DNA of 64,000 nt from Anoxybacter fermentans (GCF_003991135.1 NZ_CP016379.1:496001-560000); one strand, 5' to 3'. Shown: positions 25,297-34,535, counted from the stretch's first letter. Program-made: numbers and translations. The notes: generated from the sequence alone by a model not told the origin.

Positions 25297-26175
25297 ATGA
25301 GTAATCTTCAGTTGGCAAAACGGAGGTTGAAGAAAAGCCGTAGTCTATGGTATGATTCCTGGCTGCGCTTGAAGAGAAATCCTACAGCAATGTTTGGACT
25401 ATACATTATTATTTTTCTGGCGCTTGTTGCTATTTTTGCTCCGGTTTTAGCTCCATATGATCCTTTTCAGATTAATTTGTTGGAATCAGTTAAACCGCCT
25501 TCTAAAGCACATTGGTTTGGGACAGATTATTATGGGCGTGATATTTTAAGCCGTCTCATTTACGGTACCCGTATTTCAATGACCGTTGGTTTTGTGGTAC
25601 AATTTATTACTCTCGTCATTGGTGTAACACTGGGGGCAATTGCAGGGTATTTTGGAGGAAAAGTAGATATGATCATTATGAGAATCGTTGATATTATTAT
25701 GTCCTTTCCAGGGCTGCTATTTATAATTGGTGTTCGGGTTGCCCTGGGACCTGGATTATTCAATATTTTTATAGCAATGAGTGTGGTTGGATGGACAGGT
25801 AAGGCGCGGATTGTCCGGAGCCAGGTACTTTCCATCCGTGAAATGGAATATATTGAAGCTGCCAGGGCCTTAGGAGTTAAAACTCCTACAATTATCTTTA
25901 AACATATTCTTCCCAATTGTATGGCTCCGTTGATCGTTTCCGTTACTATGGGAATTGCTGGAGCTATTATGTCTGAAGCCGGTTTAAGTTTTCTTGGTTT
26001 AGGTGTTCAGGAACCGATTCCAAGTTGGGGTTCTATAGTTTATGAAGGATTGAGCTATTTAAGGACTGCACCATGGTACACTTTATTCCCTGGTTTGGCA
26101 ATTGCACTAACTGTATTAGGATTTAACCTATTAGGTGATGGGCTTCGTGATGCTCTTGATCCTAAACTCAAATAA
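25297..26175 (+). CDS. Peptide ABC transporter permease, DppC type
   Basis: This 292 aa partner permease has an N-terminal cytoplasmic segment (WLRLKRNPTAMFGL), then six helices. The block HWFGTDYYGRDILSRLIYGTR and the EAA loop YIEAARALGVKTPTIIFKHI are typical of DppC/OppC. The usual dppD and dppF ATPase genes are missing: a foldback element and a terminator follow directly. The stop codon TAA abuts the target duplication of that element, so an ATPase gene could have been lost by rearrangement, but no fragment of one remains. Confidence 0.94.
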   Translation: MSNLQLAKRRLKKSRSLWYDSWLRLKRNPTAMFGLYIIIFLALVAIFAPVLAPYDPFQINLLESVKPPSKAHWFGTDYYGRDILSRLIYGTRISMTVGFVVQFITLVIGVTLGAIAGYFGGKVDMIIMRIVDIIMSFPGLLFIIGVRVALGPGLFNIFIAMSVVGWTGKARIVRSQVLSIREMEYIEAARALGVKTPTIIFKHILPNCMAPLIVSVTMGIAGAIMSEAGLSFLGLGVQEPIPSWGSIVYEGLSYLRTAPWYTLFPGLAIALTVLGFNLLGDGLRDALDPKLK

Positions 26176-26176
26176 T

Positions 26177-26398
26177 GATTTTACTGCAAAAAGCTAATTT
26201 TTCGCTTTATAAAGAAATTTTTCGAACCATCTAAAGTTCGATTTCAGTCGAAATAAGGCACACTAATCAAAGGGCCCTCCTGGCCCTTGATTAGCTCATC
26301 ACATCCTGTGATGAGGCCTTATTTCTACTGAAATTTCACTAAGATGGTTTAACGAAAAATTTCTATAGCGCTCAAAATTAGCTTTTTGCAGTTTAGTC
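26177..26398 (+). repeat. Foldback MITE-like element, copy B (222 bp)
   Basis: A full-length element begins GATTTTACTGCAAAAAGC and ends GCTTTTTGCAGTTTAGTC. The arms are about 100 bases with imperfect complementarity. The centre has GGGCCCTCCTGGCCC and the hairpin CTCATCACATCCTGTGATGAG. AAATAAT flanks it on both sides (26170-26176, 26399-26405), a 7-bp duplication whose left copy overlaps the dppC stop codon. There is no coding capacity. Confidence 0.92.
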
Positions 26399-26414
26399 AA
26401 ATAATAACTTTTTT

Positions 26415-26447
26415 GATTGCAGCTTAATAAGGCTGCAATCTCTTTTT
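26415..26447 (+). terminator. Rho-independent terminator of the transporter operon
   Basis: GATTGCAGC pairs with GCTGCAATC, followed by TCTTTTT. It probably was the native terminator of the permease operon before the foldback element inserted between it and the gene. Confidence 0.85.
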
Positions 26448-26530
26448 ATGTCTTTTTTTATTAAACCCTTTGTGATATAATAATGAAATAGACTGCAAGG
26501 TTTACCGGAAGGAAGAGGTGTTAGATTATT

Positions 26531-29167
26531 ATGGATGTTATTATAACCCATGAAGGAACAGATTTTGATGGATTGGCTGCAATGATCGCCGCAAACAAAA
26601 TCTATCCCGATGCTGTTCCGGTTTTTCCTGGGTATCTATCAAATCAGGTAAAAAACTTTATGGCATTATTCAAGGATCAGTTTCAAGTGTTCCGCCCAAG
26701 GGATATTGACTTTAAAAAAATTAAAAGAATCATTCTGGTGGATACGAAAGATCCTGCCAGGGTTGGACCTTTTCGTGAACTGTTGTTTAATGAAGAGATC
26801 AGTAAAATAGTCTATGACCATCATCTGCTGGATGAAAAGATTTTTGACTTTGATTTTGTGGATTATACCTCGCCGGTAGGTTCAACCACTACCATCCTAA
26901 TCCAACGCATCAAGTCAGAAGAAATTCCCATTACTCCTATTGAAGCAACTCTTTTTGCTCTGGGAATTTATCATGATACAGGATGTCTTACATATTCAAC
27001 AACTACTCCATTGGATGCCGAAATGGTAGCCTTTCTCTTAAAAAAAGGTGCCAGATTAAGTGTAGTTGAAAAATTTGTAGAGTTACCTTTAAATGAAGCT
27101 CAGCAAGAAGTATTAAATGTACTTTTAGATCAGGTGGAACATGAAGTGATTCACGGACTTAGAATTGATATCTATTCGGCTGTTTTGCAGGAATATTTGT
27201 TAGGAATTAACAATATTATACATAAATTACGGGATATCAGAGAAGCAGATTTATACTTTGTTGTTGTAGAAATGGAAGGTCGGGTGCTTATTGTGGCACG
27301 TTCTGATGTAGATTCTATAAACTTAAATCAGTTTCTTGAATATTTTGGTGGTGGTGGTCATTCCGGTGCTGCTTCGGCAGTGATTAAAGGGGCAAAATTA
27401 GAGGATGTCAAAAGAAAGCTTAAAAAGATGTTGCATGAGTATATCCAGCTACCTCGGCTTGCTAAAGATATTATGACAACTCCGGTAAAAACTGTTCCTC
27501 CTGATGCTACCATTCGGCAGGTAGAAGAGATTATGCTTCGGTACGGCCACTCCGGGCTTGTGATTATGGATGAGGATGGTATCAAAGGAATCTTTTCCAG
27601 ACGGGATTTAGATAAAGTGAAAAAGCATAATTTATCTGATGTACCTGTAAAGGGTTATATGACAAGAAAAGTAGTGACTGTCTCACCCAATGCTCCTATA
27701 AGTCAGGTACAGAAATTAATGGTGACCCATGATATTGGACGCTTACCGGTTGTTGATGAAAATGGAGAACTTCTGGGGATTATTACCCGTACTGATCTTT
27801 TAAATGTTCTCTATGGAGAAGATATATCCGTACGGCCAAGTTATTATGGCAGTTCATTGGTAAAAGTAGATCCAAAATATTATAATATCCAATCCTGTCT
27901 GGCTCAAACTCCACCGGAGTTATTTGATCTCTTCTGTCAAATTAGAGATTTAAGTGAGACTTTACATGTTGAGCCTTATTTAGTTGGTGGTTTTGTAAGG
28001 GATCTTCTCCTTAAGCGCCCTAATAAAGATCTGGACCTGGTAATTGAAGGAGATGGTATTGAATTTGCCCGGAAATTACATCAGGTTTTAGGGGGTAAAC
28101 TGGATGTTCATCCTAATTTTGGTACTGCTACTCTGGATTTGAATGGTTTTCATCTAGATGTAGCTACTGCCAGGGTTGAATATTACGAATATCCTGCCGC
28201 TTTGCCTCAAGTAAAACCGGGACGTTTGAAGCAGGATCTTTACCGCAGGGATTTTACTATTAATACACTGGTTATTTCTCTTAGTAAGGAGAAGTTCGGC
28301 TGGTTAATAGATTTCTTTGGAGGAAATGAAGATCTTAAAAAAGGTATTATACGGGGGCTACACAGTTTCACCTTTATTGATGATCCAACCCGGATTCTAC
28401 GGGGAATCAAATTTGCTGTAAGATTTGGCTTTACTATTGAAGAAGAAACTGATCTATTGATCCGTCAGGCCGTTGAGCATGGGGTTATTAAAGAACTCAA
28501 AGGACCTAGATTTTGGGAAGAACTGAAATCTCTTTTAATGGAAGGAAAAGAATTAAAAACTTTACAGTATCTGGATGATTATGGTATATTAAGGGAGATT
28601 GCACCTGATTTTAAACTTACCGATCAACAGTGGAAAAATTTGAAGCGAATTGATTGGGTTATTCAGCTATTTAAAGATCAATGTATAGTTCAACGGTGGC
28701 TTTTGGTTTTGATGGTTATCTTTGCTAATTTGTCTAAAGAAACTATAGAAAGAATTGCTAATGACTGGAATCTAAGTTTAAAGGATCGAGCTCAGCTGAA
28801 TTTTATCCATGAAGAAGTATATCGTGTAAAGGAAAAGTTAAGTGAAGGAAAATTAAGACCTAGTCAAATCTATAATCTTTTGGAGTCTTTAGGCTCTGAA
28901 GAGTTGATGTATCTTGTTTTGATTAGTGATTCTCAGCTGATTTTAGATCAGGTTTTGGAATTTTATAATCGGTTACGAAGGATAGATGTAGAGGTCTCTG
29001 GCAAAGATATAATTAATCTTGGGTTTTCTCCCGGCCCACTCTTTAAAGAGGTGATTTCCAAAGTTAAGGAAGCGAAATTGAACGGTAAAGTTAAAAGCCG
29101 TGAGGAGGAATTGGAATTTATTAAAGAGTATTTAAAGGAAAGGAAAGGTGGGCAAAGTGAGTTTTGA
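26531..29167 (+). CDS. DHH phosphoesterase-CBS-tRNA nucleotidyltransferase fusion
   Basis: This 878 aa three-module protein has a DHH/DHHA1 phosphoesterase at residues 1-305 (THEGTDFDGLAAM, DTKDPARVG, YDHHLLDE, GIYHDTGC, GGGGHSGAAS). Two CBS repeats at about 315-435 bind adenine nucleotides. From about 475 comes a class II CCA-type nucleotidyltransferase (VGGFVRDLLL, KDLDLVIEG, RRDFTINTL, RILRGIKFAVRFGF). The last module adds CCA or A residues to tRNA 3' ends; the DHH part may trim or degrade oligonucleotides. Such fusions are known in anaerobic bacteria. ATG 26531 opens a run of close-packed genes with the M50 protease, HD protein and trpS. Confidence 0.92.
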   Translation: MDVIITHEGTDFDGLAAMIAANKIYPDAVPVFPGYLSNQVKNFMALFKDQFQVFRPRDIDFKKIKRIILVDTKDPARVGPFRELLFNEEISKIVYDHHLLDEKIFDFDFVDYTSPVGSTTTILIQRIKSEEIPITPIEATLFALGIYHDTGCLTYSTTTPLDAEMVAFLLKKGARLSVVEKFVELPLNEAQQEVLNVLLDQVEHEVIHGLRIDIYSAVLQEYLLGINNIIHKLRDIREADLYFVVVEMEGRVLIVARSDVDSINLNQFLEYFGGGGHSGAASAVIKGAKLEDVKRKLKKMLHEYIQLPRLAKDIMTTPVKTVPPDATIRQVEEIMLRYGHSGLVIMDEDGIKGIFSRRDLDKVKKHNLSDVPVKGYMTRKVVTVSPNAPISQVQKLMVTHDIGRLPVVDENGELLGIITRTDLLNVLYGEDISVRPSYYGSSLVKVDPKYYNIQSCLAQTPPELFDLFCQIRDLSETLHVEPYLVGGFVRDLLLKRPNKDLDLVIEGDGIEFARKLHQVLGGKLDVHPNFGTATLDLNGFHLDVATARVEYYEYPAALPQVKPGRLKQDLYRRDFTINTLVISLSKEKFGWLIDFFGGNEDLKKGIIRGLHSFTFIDDPTRILRGIKFAVRFGFTIEEETDLLIRQAVEHGVIKELKGPRFWEELKSLLMEGKELKTLQYLDDYGILREIAPDFKLTDQQWKNLKRIDWVIQLFKDQCIVQRWLLVLMVIFANLSKETIERIANDWNLSLKDRAQLNFIHEEVYRVKEKLSEGKLRPSQIYNLLESLGSEELMYLVLISDSQLILDQVLEFYNRLRRIDVEVSGKDIINLGFSPGPLFKEVISKVKEAKLNGKVKSREEELEFIKEYLKERKGGQSEF

Positions 29168-29789
29168 TTGGTATTCGATAATTTTAGGAATTCCTGTCTT
29201 TTTACTCTCATTATCTATCCATGAATTTGCACATGGGAAAGTTGCTGATCTTTTAGGAGATCCTACTCCGCGTTGGATGGGGAGATTGACACTTGACCCT
29301 CGGGCTCATATTGATCCTTTTGGTTTGATTGTACTTTTATTGACTCAAAGGATTGGGTGGGCTAAACCGGTTCCTGTAAATCCAACTTATTTTAAAAATC
29401 CCCGAAAAGGGATGCTGTATGTTGGACTTGCTGGGCCGCTCTCCAATCTGACCCTGGCAATTATGATGGCTATAATTCTGCACGTATGGAGATTTTTTAA
29501 TTACAGCACTTTTGGGATGCCCTTCTCTATAATGATAAGTATTTTTGATCTTATTCGTTTGATGCTAATTGTAAATGTTGCCCTTGCAGTATTTAATCTA
29601 TTACCATTTCCTCCACTCGATGGTTCCCGGATACTGGCAGGTCTTCTTCCATCCAGACAGGCTTATATTTTGGATTATCTGGAAGGTAATATAGGAATGA
29701 TGATTCTTTTTATGTTAGCAATGACTGGTATTTTGGGTAAAATTATCTCTCCAATAATTTGGTTTGTGATTAGACTTATGGGGTTGTGA
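29148..29789 (+). CDS. Site-2 protease family membrane metallopeptidase (M50)
   Basis: This 213 aa integral membrane zinc protease carries the motif LSIHEFAHGKVADLLGD (HExxH) in the first helix region and the downstream ligand motif FNLLPFPPLDGSRIL with its aspartate. It lacks PDZ or CBS domains, as in the short YwhC-like branch. Substrates are unknown. GTG 29148 overlaps the upstream gene by 20 bases; GTG 29157 (MSFDWYS) is an equally plausible start. Confidence 0.92.
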   Translation: MGKVSFDWYSIILGIPVFLLSLSIHEFAHGKVADLLGDPTPRWMGRLTLDPRAHIDPFGLIVLLLTQRIGWAKPVPVNPTYFKNPRKGMLYVGLAGPLSNLTLAIMMAIILHVWRFFNYSTFGMPFSIMISIFDLIRLMLIVNVALAVFNLLPFPPLDGSRILAGLLPSRQAYILDYLEGNIGMMILFMLAMTGILGKIISPIIWFVIRLMGL

Positions 29790-29796
29790 TAAAATA

Positions 29797-30336
29797 ATGC
29801 TGTATCGGGTCAAACAATTCTACAGTGCTATTACAGCAAAAGTTAAAGAAGAAGAGGTTCAGTTTATCTCACAATATTTAAATCCGATGGAGAGAGAGCT
29901 TTTTTATAAAATGTCCATTATTGACCAGCGCCATGCTCTTGATGTAAGTTATAAAGTAAAAGAATATTTAATAAACCGGAAGATAGTAGCTGATGAAGAT
30001 GATATGGAGTTAAAAATTATGATAAAAGCTGCTCTACTTCATGATGTGGGAAAAAGGGCAGGAGATTTGACAATTATGGATCGGATATTAATTGTTCTTT
30101 TGGAGCGGTTTTTACCAGATTGTATTCAACGCTGGGCATTAAAGGGAAAAGGTGGATTTATTCAAAACCGCCGTCACGCTTTTTTTGTTGCTGTAAATCA
30201 CGGGAAACTGGGAGCTGAACTTTTACAAAAGATCGGTTGTGATCAGGATGTAATTAATCTTGTTATTGACCATCACCGACCGGATGCTTTATATAGACGA
30301 ATAAAAATTTTAAAGGAAGCTGATCGTAATTCTTAA
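29797..30336 (+). CDS. HD-domain phosphohydrolase-like protein
   Basis: This 179 aa single HD domain protein has QRHALDVSYKVKEY, the metal motif LLHDVGKRAGD (His-Asp), and a downstream DHHRPDALY. HD proteins hydrolyse nucleotides or cyclic nucleotides; no second domain indicates the substrate. ATG starts seven bases after the protease stop, and trpS follows 20 bases later. Confidence 0.85.
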   Translation: MLYRVKQFYSAITAKVKEEEVQFISQYLNPMERELFYKMSIIDQRHALDVSYKVKEYLINRKIVADEDDMELKIMIKAALLHDVGKRAGDLTIMDRILIVLLERFLPDCIQRWALKGKGGFIQNRRHAFFVAVNHGKLGAELLQKIGCDQDVINLVIDHHRPDALYRRIKILKEADRNS

Positions 30337-30355
30337 AGTAATGGGGGGATGAAAG

Positions 30356-31381
30356 ATGAAAAAGGGAAGAATTTTGAGTGGAAGTAGACCAACTGGAAGA
30401 CAGCATTTAGGTCATTTGAAAGGAATTTTAGAGAATTGGGCCAGTTTGCAGGATGATTATGAATGTATCTTTGAGGTTGCTGATTGGCATGCTCTGACTA
30501 CTAAATATAACCGGACTTATGAATTAAAAGATAATATCCGTGAAACGGTTATCGACTGGATAAGTGCAGGAATTGACCCTAAAAAGAGTATTATTTTCGT
30601 TCAATCTGATGTGAAAGAACATGCTGAATTGGCATTGCTCTTTTCTATGATTGTTTCTGTTGGACGATTAGAGAGGAATCCTACCTATAAAGAACAGGTT
30701 CAGGAGTTGAATCTGGGTGATTCGGTTTCTTTAGGACTTTTAAGCTACCCTGTCTTACAGGCAGCAGATATTTTGATTTACAAAGCTGATACTGTTCCCA
30801 TTGGTGAAGATCAATTACCGCATCTTGAGTTAACACGGGAAATAGCCCGACGGTTTAACTATCTTTATGGTAAGGTTAAAGAAAATGGTGATGGGGAAGA
30901 GAGGGAAGAAATTCTTCCAATTCCAGAACCTTTATTAGCTAAAGTTCCTAGATTGCCTGGGACTGACCGGCGGAAAATGAGTAAGAGCTATGGAAATGCT
31001 ATTTATCTGGCAGATTCTCCAGATGAAATTTTAAAGAAGGTAAAAAGTATGATTACCGACCCACAGCGGGTTCGTTTAAAAGATCCGGGAGACCCTGAGG
31101 TCTGTACTGTATATGATTATCATAAAATTTTCTCGCATCCTGAGTTAGTTGAAGAATGTAGTACAAAATGTCGTGAAGCTGGTATCGGATGTGCTAAATG
31201 TAAGCAGTATTTAGTTGAGATGCTTGTTGAATATTTGGCTCCAATCCAGAAGAAACGTAAAGAATTGGAGGCACAACCTGAAATTATAGATGAGATTCTT
31301 GAAAATGGAAAAGAAAAGGCAACCAAAATAGCTCGTCAAACTATGGAAGAAATCAGGGAGGCTATGCATTTAAAGAGGTGA
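30356..31381 (+). CDS. trpS: Tryptophanyl-tRNA synthetase
   Basis: This 341 aa class Ic synthetase charges tRNA-Trp. Its nucleotide-binding motif appears as GRQHLGHL near residue 16 (HIGH equivalent), and the second as KMSKSYGNA near residue 205. GEDQLPHLELTREIARRFN is a family block that contacts tryptophan and AMP. A cysteine set near residues 265-281 (CSTKCREAGIGCAKC) suggests a bound metal or Fe-S cluster, as reported for some bacterial TrpRS. Length is normal. No T-box leader is visible upstream, which agrees with its position in the middle of an operon. Confidence 0.97.
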   Translation: MKKGRILSGSRPTGRQHLGHLKGILENWASLQDDYECIFEVADWHALTTKYNRTYELKDNIRETVIDWISAGIDPKKSIIFVQSDVKEHAELALLFSMIVSVGRLERNPTYKEQVQELNLGDSVSLGLLSYPVLQAADILIYKADTVPIGEDQLPHLELTREIARRFNYLYGKVKENGDGEEREEILPIPEPLLAKVPRLPGTDRRKMSKSYGNAIYLADSPDEILKKVKSMITDPQRVRLKDPGDPEVCTVYDYHKIFSHPELVEECSTKCREAGIGCAKCKQYLVEMLVEYLAPIQKKRKELEAQPEIIDEILENGKEKATKIARQTMEEIREAMHLKR

Positions 31382-31386
31382 AATAG

Positions 31387-32139
31387 GTGGAATATCAAGT
31401 TAATCTGGGTTTTTTTGAAGGACCGCTGGATTTGTTGTTTCATCTGGTAAAAAAGAACAAACTAGAGATTAATAATATTTCTCTGGCTGCCGTTACCGAG
31501 CAGTATTTGGCCTATATTCGTAAAATGCAAGAACTGGATCTGGATTTTGCCGGAGATTTTCTGGTAACAGCAGCCCAGCTAATGGAACTCAAATCCCGCA
31601 CTCTTTTACCTTCATATCAGGAAAAAGGAGACGATAAGAAAGCTCAGCCTCATGAATTGGTGACTAAACTTTTAGAGTACAAGAAATTTAAAGAGTTGGC
31701 CAGTCAATTGAGGGAAAGAGAAGAGAACAGAGGATTATTTTTTACCCGGGATAATGAGAAATTAATTGATGAAATCGTCTCTGACTTACCGGAATTTAAT
31801 CCCCTGGAAAATGTAACCCTGGATGATTTTAGAGAAGCGTTTATTAAAGCCTTAAGAGATGCAGCAAAGCGGGAAAAAGCCTTAAAAGAAGCTAAAGAAG
31901 ATGACCAGCCCGAATTTAGAGTAGAAGAGATTAGCATTAAAGATAAGTTACTGGAGTTGGAAGCCATTATAGAAGAGTCTTCAGGGTGGATTACCTTTGG
32001 TGAACTTTTCTCAACGACAACATCACGTATTGAAGTTGTGGTAACATTTCTTGCTCTACTGGAACTGATAAAATTAAAAAAAATCAAAGTATCTCAAAAT
32101 CAATTATATGGAGAGATTTTGATTTGTCGGGAAGGTTGA
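31387..32139 (+). CDS. scpA: Segregation and condensation protein A
   Basis: This 250 aa kleisin subunit bridges the SMC dimer together with ScpB. The N-terminal block FEGPLDLLFHLVKKNKLEI and the following DFLVTAAQLMELKSRTLLP bind the SMC neck. The middle is charged and flexible, and the C-terminal winged helix (ITFGELFSTTTSRIEVVVTFLALLEL) binds the SMC head. GTG start with GAGGTGAAATAG upstream. It is followed by scpB; smc itself is about 7 kb downstream. Confidence 0.97.
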   Translation: MEYQVNLGFFEGPLDLLFHLVKKNKLEINNISLAAVTEQYLAYIRKMQELDLDFAGDFLVTAAQLMELKSRTLLPSYQEKGDDKKAQPHELVTKLLEYKKFKELASQLREREENRGLFFTRDNEKLIDEIVSDLPEFNPLENVTLDDFREAFIKALRDAAKREKALKEAKEDDQPEFRVEEISIKDKLLELEAIIEESSGWITFGELFSTTTSRIEVVVTFLALLELIKLKKIKVSQNQLYGEILICREG

Positions 32140-32149
32140 GGTGAATTGG

Positions 32150-32761
32150 ATGGAGGACCAATATAAACCATTGATAGAAGCGTTATTGTTTGTATCCACT
32201 GATCCTCTTACTCCTGAAGAAATTGAACGGGTTGTGGGAATTTCTAAAGAGACGATTGAAAAATTGATTCAAACTTTGGCCGAAGAATATGATAAGACAG
32301 GGCGGGGTTTTCAGATTCAGAAATTGGGGAAAGGGTATTCCATCTGTACCCGACCTGAATATGCCGAATATATTAGAGAACTCTACCAACCCAAAGTTCA
32401 GCAGCGTCTAAGCCAGGCTTCTTTAGAGACTCTAGCAATCATTGCTTATAAACAGCCTATCACCAGAGCTGAAATTGAGGAAATCCGCGGTGTTAAAGTT
32501 GAAAAAGCTCTTCTTACTCTTCAAAAGAGAGGCTTAATACAGGAATTAGGAAGGAAAAATACTATCGGGACTCCTATTCTTTATGGGACTACAGAAAAAT
32601 TTCTCCAATACTTTGGTCTTAAAGATCTATCCGAACTACCAGAGCCTGCTGAATTTTCATTATTAGAAAAAAAGGATGTTGTTAAAGAAGCTATAGAGGA
32701 AGATGAAGAATTAGCCGAAGATTATGAAGCAATATCTTTACATAAGTCTTCCGGGGATTGA
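32150..32761 (+). CDS. scpB: Segregation and condensation protein B
   Basis: This 203 aa protein with two winged-helix domains has MEDQYKPLIEALLFVSTDPL, AYKQPITRAEIEEIRGV and FLQYFGLKDLSELP as family blocks. It dimerises and binds ScpA in the condensin complex. The acidic tail (EEDEELAEDYEA) is common. ATG 32150 is five bases after GAGGTGA; GTG 32141 lies in that ribosome site and is unlikely. Confidence 0.97.
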   Translation: MEDQYKPLIEALLFVSTDPLTPEEIERVVGISKETIEKLIQTLAEEYDKTGRGFQIQKLGKGYSICTRPEYAEYIRELYQPKVQQRLSQASLETLAIIAYKQPITRAEIEEIRGVKVEKALLTLQKRGLIQELGRKNTIGTPILYGTTEKFLQYFGLKDLSELPEPAEFSLLEKKDVVKEAIEEDEELAEDYEAISLHKSSGD

Positions 32762-32765
32762 TATA

Positions 32766-32800
32766 TTGAACCGTGCCATGGTTAGGGGCACGGTTTGTTT
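32766..32800 (+). terminator. Terminator after scpB
   Basis: AACCGTGCC pairs with GGCACGGTT over an eight-base loop and is followed by TGTTTAATGTTT. It ends the operon that begins with the DHH-CBS-CCA gene. The remaining gap to 32995 has only A+T-rich DNA and weak foldback-element similarity. Confidence 0.8.
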
Positions 32801-32995
32801 AATGTTTAAGAAGTTATATTTTTTGCAGTTTAATAAGATTAAGTGCCTGAAGGGCATTTTATTTTTTTAATGACGAACTTTAGATGACCTAAAAAATGTT
32901 TAGTATAAACTTTTCTAGTGGTGGTAAAATAAACTTTAGAGTAATTACCAGGTTTTAATATTTAACAATCTTTCCCGTTGTGGGAGGAGTTCAAT

Positions 32996-33760
32996 ATGTT
33001 CTTTTTGTTGGTCATACCTTTTACCTTGTTTGGGTGGATTTTACTTTTACCAGTTAAAGTCTCTTTAGATTACTTTCGTATCAACCAGGATGATAATTTG
33101 AAAATTCAAGTGGAAGCTCTTTTTGGTTTGATTCATTATCGTTTGGAGATATCATATGTTGAAATTCGTCGTCGTTTCCTCTTTCCGGTCCTTAGATTGC
33201 AGGCTGAGTTTTTTGGTGCCAAGGGAAAGAAAAAAGATGAGGAAGTTAAAGAAGAATTTGGGGTCCACACTTTCAATTTAAGAGAAATCATTAAAAAAAT
33301 TAAATTTTTATTAAAGATTACTAATCAATTTGAAGCTTTAATGGAAATGATGAAAACTTTCCGCAAGGAAGATCGTCACAACAAAGAAGTACGGATGGAG
33401 AATGTAGTAGTTTACCGTGTTCTGGGTATGTTAGGAATGGGTCTAAGAGGGGACTGTAGAAAACTGGTCTGGCATACATATTTTGGTTTTCCTGATGCTG
33501 CTGTAACTGGAATAGCCACAGGTTTGATCTGGGCAGGGAAATCAATTTTTCTTGATCTATTATCACTGGTCTGTAATATGAAGACTGACCCCCAGATTTC
33601 TGTGACTCCACATTTTGAAAAACCTGGATTGGAGATGAGATTTGAAAGCATATTTAGTATCCGAATAGGAAATATTATGATTGCAGGGTTAAAGATATTC
33701 CTGAGTGAATATAAAAGGAGGGTAAAAAGTAGATGGCCAACCATCCAATTGAGGCATTAA
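32996..33760 (+). CDS. DUF2953 domain protein (YtfI-like)
   Basis: This 254 aa protein has one N-terminal membrane helix (FFLLVIPFTLFGWILLLPVKV) and a soluble domain of the DUF2953 family (QVEALFGLIHYRLEISY, VVYRVLGMLGMGLRGDCRKLVWHTYFGFPDAAVTG). Function is unknown. In Bacillus and Clostridia this gene precedes the gerW/ytfJ gene, as here, and is expressed during sporulation. ATG 32996 follows GGGAGGA; a TTG at 32978 lies upstream of that site. Its end overlaps the next gene by 28 bases. Confidence 0.85.
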   Translation: MFFLLVIPFTLFGWILLLPVKVSLDYFRINQDDNLKIQVEALFGLIHYRLEISYVEIRRRFLFPVLRLQAEFFGAKGKKKDEEVKEEFGVHTFNLREIIKKIKFLLKITNQFEALMEMMKTFRKEDRHNKEVRMENVVVYRVLGMLGMGLRGDCRKLVWHTYFGFPDAAVTGIATGLIWAGKSIFLDLLSLVCNMKTDPQISVTPHFEKPGLEMRFESIFSIRIGNIMIAGLKIFLSEYKRRVKSRWPTIQLRH

Positions 33761-34146
33761 TGAGTTCAGTAATGGAGAATATCAAAGGAATGGTAGATGT
33801 TAATACAATCGTTGGTGATCCGGTGGAGACAGTCAATGGAGAAGTGATAATTCCCATATCCAGGGTTAGCTTTGGTTTTGCCGTTGGCGGTGGTGATTAT
33901 ATAATGAAGAGCGGTAGCAGTGGAAAAGATAAGGAAAGTAATGCTATCCCCTTTGGTGGAGGTAGTGGCGCCGGAGTAAGTCTAAGTCCGGTTGCTTTTC
34001 TGGTGGTAGGTAAAGAACAGGTGCGTCTATTACCGGTTACCAATAATGCCGTTGTTGAGCGTTTAATCAATACTGCACCTGAGCTAATACGTGAAGTTAA
34101 AGATATGTTAGGGCAAAAGAAACAACATTCTGGGGATAAACAGTAA
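33733..34146 (+). CDS. ytfJ: GerW family sporulation protein (YtfJ)
   Basis: This 137 aa protein shows the GerW family blocks HPIEALMSSVMENIKGMVDVNTIVG, PVETVNGEVIIPISRVSFGF, the glycine-rich PFGGGSGAGVSLSPVAFLVV and VRLLP. GerW/YtfJ is a spore protein needed for normal L-alanine germination in Bacillus. The overlap with the DUF2953 gene supports a two-gene sporulation operon. A terminator follows immediately. Confidence 0.94.
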   Translation: MANHPIEALMSSVMENIKGMVDVNTIVGDPVETVNGEVIIPISRVSFGFAVGGGDYIMKSGSSGKDKESNAIPFGGGSGAGVSLSPVAFLVVGKEQVRLLPVTNNAVVERLINTAPELIREVKDMLGQKKQHSGDKQ

Positions 34147-34157
34147 AAGATATCAAT

Positions 34158-34192
34158 TAGGGAGGCCCTTTAAAAAAGGTCTCTCTTTTTTA
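34158..34192 (+). terminator. Terminator after ytfJ
   Basis: GGGAGGCCCTTT pairs imperfectly with AAAGGTCTCTC and is followed by six T residues. It closes the DUF2953-gerW operon. Confidence 0.8.
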
Positions 34193-34353
34193 CTGGATGA
34201 TAAAAAGAATAATTACTTTGTTTTATGAAAAAATTAAAAATTATTGTTTTTGAGTAATAATATATATGAGCTAATAACTAAATAATAAAAAATGTAATCA
34301 GGAGGAAGTATGGATGGGTATAAAAATTATCAATCGTGATTATAGTATTTTGT

Positions 34354-34535
34354 AATATTACTGCAAAAAGTAAATTTTTCATTTCAAAAGAAATTTTTCG
34401 AACTATCTAAAGTTCAATTTTAGTCGAAATAAGGCCTCATCACATTTTGTGATGAGGCCATTCTTTTTAATCTTATTAAGATGGTTTAACGAAAAATTTC
34501 AATAGTGCTCAAAATTAGCTTTTTGCAGTTTAATC
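34354..34535 (+). repeat. Foldback MITE-like element, copy C (about 182 bp)
   Basis: The arms start near AATATTACTGCAAAAAG and end GCTTTTTGCAGTTTAATC. The central GGGCCC block of copy B is missing, but the CTCATCACATTTTGTGATGAGG hairpin region remains. No flanking duplication is visible, and the left tip is mutated, so it is older. It lies between the ytfJ terminator and dacF; the rest of that gap is A+T-rich with nothing else recognisable. Confidence 0.88.

Noticed and set aside
32868-32935. Possible additional foldback-element copy after scpB (GACGAACTTTAGATGACC).
   Set aside because: Only about 20 bases resemble the family arm and neither terminus is present, so it cannot be told from chance or a very old remnant.
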